From positions 61,657 to 125,656 of the forward strand of contig DBFD01000061.1 of the NCBI GenBank assembly GCA_002294185.1: DNA of 64,000 nucleotides, given 5' to 3'. The notes under the pieces were generated by a model, which saw only the letters and a list, made by a program, of their open reading frames with translations, had not been told where the DNA came from and made no database searches. The stretch comes from Paracoccus sp. UBA889. Lineage in GTDB: Bacteria > Pseudomonadota > Alphaproteobacteria > Rhodobacterales > Rhodobacteraceae. The position numbers and the translations under genes were made by a program. This document shows, piece after piece, positions 61,943 through 64,000 of this stretch (its first letter is position 1; the number at the start of each line of letters is the position of its first letter).

Positions 61943-63049
61943 CTACCCGAACAGGTTCAGCTGCACCGGATCGCTATCTTCGTCACGATCGAAACCCGAC
62001 AGCGTGATCCCCAACAGCCGGGCGCCGCGCGGATCGGGCAGGACAGCGCCGGCCAGTTCGCGGGCGATGGACAGCATCTCGGCCTCGGATCCCACGGCGC
62101 GCGGCAGGGTCCGCGCCCGTGTGATCTGCTGAAAATCCGAAAACTTGACCTTCAGCGTCACCGTCCGTCCCCGCAAGCCATGGCGGCTGACATGGCGCCA
62201 GACCTTACCGGCCAGGGGCGCCAGTGCGTCATGCGCCTGGGCCAGGTCCATCAGGTCGGTGAAATAGGTGTTTTCGGCCCCGACGGATTTTCGGATGCGG
62301 TCGGACCGGACCTGCCGGTGATCGATGCCGCGCGAGATGTTCCAGTAATAGCGCCCCGACTTGCCGAAACGCCGGGTCAGGAAATCAAGGTCCTGCGCCC
62401 GCAGATCGGCGCCGGTCTCGATCCCCATCGCGCGCATCTTGCCCGCCGTCGCCGGGCCGATGCCGTGAAACTTGCCCACCGGCAGGGCCAGCACGAAATC
62501 CGGTCCCCGATCGGGCGTGATCACACAAAGCCCGTCGGGCTTGTTCTGGTCCGAGGCCAGCTTGGCCAGAAACTTGTTGTAGCTGACCCCGGCGCTGGCG
62601 GTCAGCGCGGTTGCCTCGCGGATGCGGGCGCGGATCTCGCGGGCCACCTGCGTCGCCGTCTGGCCGGGCCAGAGGTGGTCGGTCACGTCCAGATAGGCCT
62701 CGTCCAGCGACAGGGGCTCGATCAGCGGCGTGTAATCGGCAAAGATGTCGCGGATCTGGCCCGAGATGTCGCGATAGATCTCGAACCGGGGCCTTACGAA
62801 GATCAGATCGGGGCACAGCCTGCGCGCCGTGACCGAGGGCATGGCCGAGCGGATCCCGAAGACCCGCGCCTCGTAGCTGGCCGCCGCCACCACCCCGCGC
62901 ATCGAACCGCCGCCCACAGCGACCGGCTTGCCGCGCAATTCCGGATCGTCGCGCTGCTCGACCGAGGCATAGAAGGCATCCATGTCGATATGGATGATCT
63001 TGCGCAGCGGTGGCTGCGCGTCGGGGGCCATGCCGGCCCCGACGCTCAT
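61943..63049 (-). CDS. dinB: DNA polymerase IV
   Basis: Y-family translesion polymerase. The 368-residue product has IIHIDMDAFYASVEQRDDPELRGKPVAVGG, SYEARVFGIRSAMP, LSLDEAYLDVT (catalytic acidic residues), an HhH region around KFHGIGPATAGKMRAMGI, and a little-finger domain. It ends in QLNLFG, a clear beta-clamp-binding motif. The ATG at 63049 overlaps the ygfZ stop (ATGA). I did not see a LexA box within the operon, but the true promoter is probably upstream of the window. Confidence 0.95.
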   Translation of the reverse strand: MSVGAGMAPDAQPPLRKIIHIDMDAFYASVEQRDDPELRGKPVAVGGGSMRGVVAAASYEARVFGIRSAMPSVTARRLCPDLIFVRPRFEIYRDISGQIRDIFADYTPLIEPLSLDEAYLDVTDHLWPGQTATQVAREIRARIREATALTASAGVSYNKFLAKLASDQNKPDGLCVITPDRGPDFVLALPVGKFHGIGPATAGKMRAMGIETGADLRAQDLDFLTRRFGKSGRYYWNISRGIDHRQVRSDRIRKSVGAENTYFTDLMDLAQAHDALAPLAGKVWRHVSRHGLRGRTVTLKVKFSDFQQITRARTLPRAVGSEAEMLSIARELAGAVLPDPRGARLLGITLSGFDRDEDSDPVQLNLFG

Positions 63050-63765
63050 TCGGCGACGATTCGGGCCGGGCCTGCCTCCATCCCCGCGCCCAGCCGGTCG
63101 AAGCGGACATGGGCGATGCCGCGACCGCCCGATTGGGTAAACAGGGTGCCGACTTCGCGCCCCTCGCGGGTGATGGCGGTGCCGACCGGGGCTTCGCCCT
63201 CGACGCGCAGGGTGATCAGACCCTTGCGCAATTCGGTCTTGTGCTTCATCCGCGCGGTGACTTCCTGACCGACATAGCAGCCCTTGCGGAAATCGACGCC
63301 GTGCAGACGCTGGAATCCGGCCTCGAGGATGAAAGTCTCGTTCGGGATCAGTTCGATCAGGCTTTCGGGGATGCAATGGGCGACGCGGATCGCGTCCCAG
63401 TCGCTGCCGTCATCGCCCCGCTGGCCGTAAAGGCGCCAGCCCAAAGCGTCGTGGCGCGGATCGGCGATGGCGCCATCGGGCGCAGGGCCGGTGCCGCGCG
63501 CGATCGGCATCGCCACCGCCTCCAGCGCGACCTTCGAGCGCAGCTTGTACATGCCCAGCCGCCGCAGCAGATCCTCGGCCAGCCCCGCATCGACATCCAG
63601 CAGCAGCGCGTCACCATCGGACAGGATCAGGAAATCCGCCAGATACTTGCCCTGCGGCGTCAGCAGCGCGGCCCAGCAGGGTGCGCGGGTCACGTCGTTC
63701 GTGACCAGATCCTGCAGGAAATCCAGCCGATCCTCGCCGGTCACACGGATGATCTGGCGGCTCAT
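63046..63765 (-). CDS. ygfZ: Folate-binding protein YgfZ
   Basis: A 239-residue GcvT-fold protein that supports Fe-S cluster enzymes and tRNA modification. The hallmark [23 protein letters not shown] (Cys essential in the family) is present, with [10 protein letters not shown] near the start and [15 protein letters not shown] later. Coupled by ATGA overlaps to the ABC gene before it and dinB after it. Confidence 0.94.
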   Translation of the reverse strand: MSRQIIRVTGEDRLDFLQDLVTNDVTRAPCWAALLTPQGKYLADFLILSDGDALLLDVDAGLAEDLLRRLGMYKLRSKVALEAVAMPIARGTGPAPDGAIADPRHDALGWRLYGQRGDDGSDWDAIRVAHCIPESLIELIPNETFILEAGFQRLHGVDFRKGCYVGQEVTARMKHKTELRKGLITLRVEGEAPVGTAITREGREVGTLFTQSGGRGIAHVRFDRLGAGMEAGPARIVAE

Positions 63766-64000
63766 TGTTTCTCTCCGAATTGCAGCGCGACAAGGCGGGC
63801 ATAGGCGCCGCGCCTTGCCATCAACTGGTCATGACTACCCTGTTCCACAACCCGGCCAGCCTCGATCACGACGATCTTGTCGGCATTGCGGATCGTGGAC
63901 AGCCGATGCGCGATGACCAGCGTCGTGCGCCCGCGCGCCAGCCTGTCCAGCGCATCCTGCACCAGCCGTTCGCTGGCGGTGTCCAGCGCGCTGGTCGCCT
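63762..64000 (-). CDS. ABC exporter ATP-binding/permease, C-terminal fragment
   Basis: The last 78 or so residues of an ABC transporter; the 5' part lies beyond the window. Readable in frame to the edge are [17 protein letters not shown] (D-loop), [36 protein letters not shown] (H-loop). The pattern is that of ABCB/MsbA-type exporters with fused membrane domains. The stop overlaps the ygfZ start (ATGA), making an ABC-ygfZ-dinB operon. Confidence 0.9.
   Translation of the reverse strand, partial: ATSALDTASERLVQDALDRLARGRTTLVIAHRLSTIRNADKIVVIEAGRVVEQGSHDQLMARRGAYARLVALQFGEKQ

Overview
The window is a GC-rich, densely packed chromosomal segment of an alphaproteobacterium. It most likely belongs to the Rhodobacterales (Rhodobacteraceae), and Paracoccus-like is my best guess. 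The basis is the gene content: yceD-rpmF-plsX-fabH-ihfA-merR, rpoZ with a single bifunctional Rsh, a phosphatidylcholine synthase, long-form dCTP deaminase, SPOR-nagZ-scpAB after argS, and a J-domain gene divergent from bolA. Short 3'-end repeats containing GGTATTTGGA, a type I associate with this family, also fit. The assignment is inferred from reading, not from a database search.

Layout. 1-9.4 kb: hemH and a methyltransferase, then the divergent comF-grxC-nitrilase-marR run, queF, a TRIC-like channel with rnhA, ispH, a lone cobQ and secG. 9.5-18.1 kb: pyrG, an orphan kinase-like gene of unusual codon use, an MFS transporter with an NYN-domain gene, then folK-rpoZ-rsh-DUF2062. 18.1-24.7 kb (minus strand): a ghrA-like dehydrogenase and the full rod-shape cluster mreB-mreC-mreD-mrdA-rodA with ATGA overlaps. 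25-31.7 kb: leuA with an upstream leader peptide, a universal stress protein with an AgcS symporter, pcs, an SseB-like gene and a serine hydrolase. 31.7-38.1 kb: bamE, yceD-rpmF-plsX-fabH, a DksA-like zinc protein, ihfA-merR, tRNA-Pro(GGG) with its terminator, and dcd. 38.1-47.4 kb (minus strand): an RNA methyltransferase, a small basic protein, scpB-scpA-nagZ-SPOR, argS and a K+/H+-type antiporter. 47.6-64 kb: an rhlE-type helicase and lnt, a J-domain/BolA divergent pair, glpX-recJ, an SGNH hydrolase, a UPF0173 hydrolase with aminopeptidase P, an SDR, bioY, a conserved small protein, efp, and an ABC exporter-ygfZ-dinB operon cut by the window edge.

How the genes work together. Most are core functions: cell-wall elongation (mre/mrd/rodA, nagZ, SPOR), membrane lipid and lipoprotein synthesis (plsX, fabH, pcs, lnt, bamE), translation and tRNA modification (argS, efp, rpmF, queF, ygfZ), stringent response (rsh, rpoZ) and chromosome maintenance (scpAB, ihfA, recJ, dinB). 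I see no insertion sequence, prophage, CRISPR array or biosynthetic cluster.

The most interesting non-coding signal is a 32-codon leucine-rich leader peptide (26693-26791, minus) upstream of leuA. Its predicted promoter places the transcript start at or within a base of the AUG, and alternative RNA stems follow it, which looks like a leaderless ribosome-mediated attenuator. Also notable are a family of 3'-end repeats flanked by GC hairpins, several strong intergenic inverted repeats, and the orphan kinase-like gene at 11309-12220.
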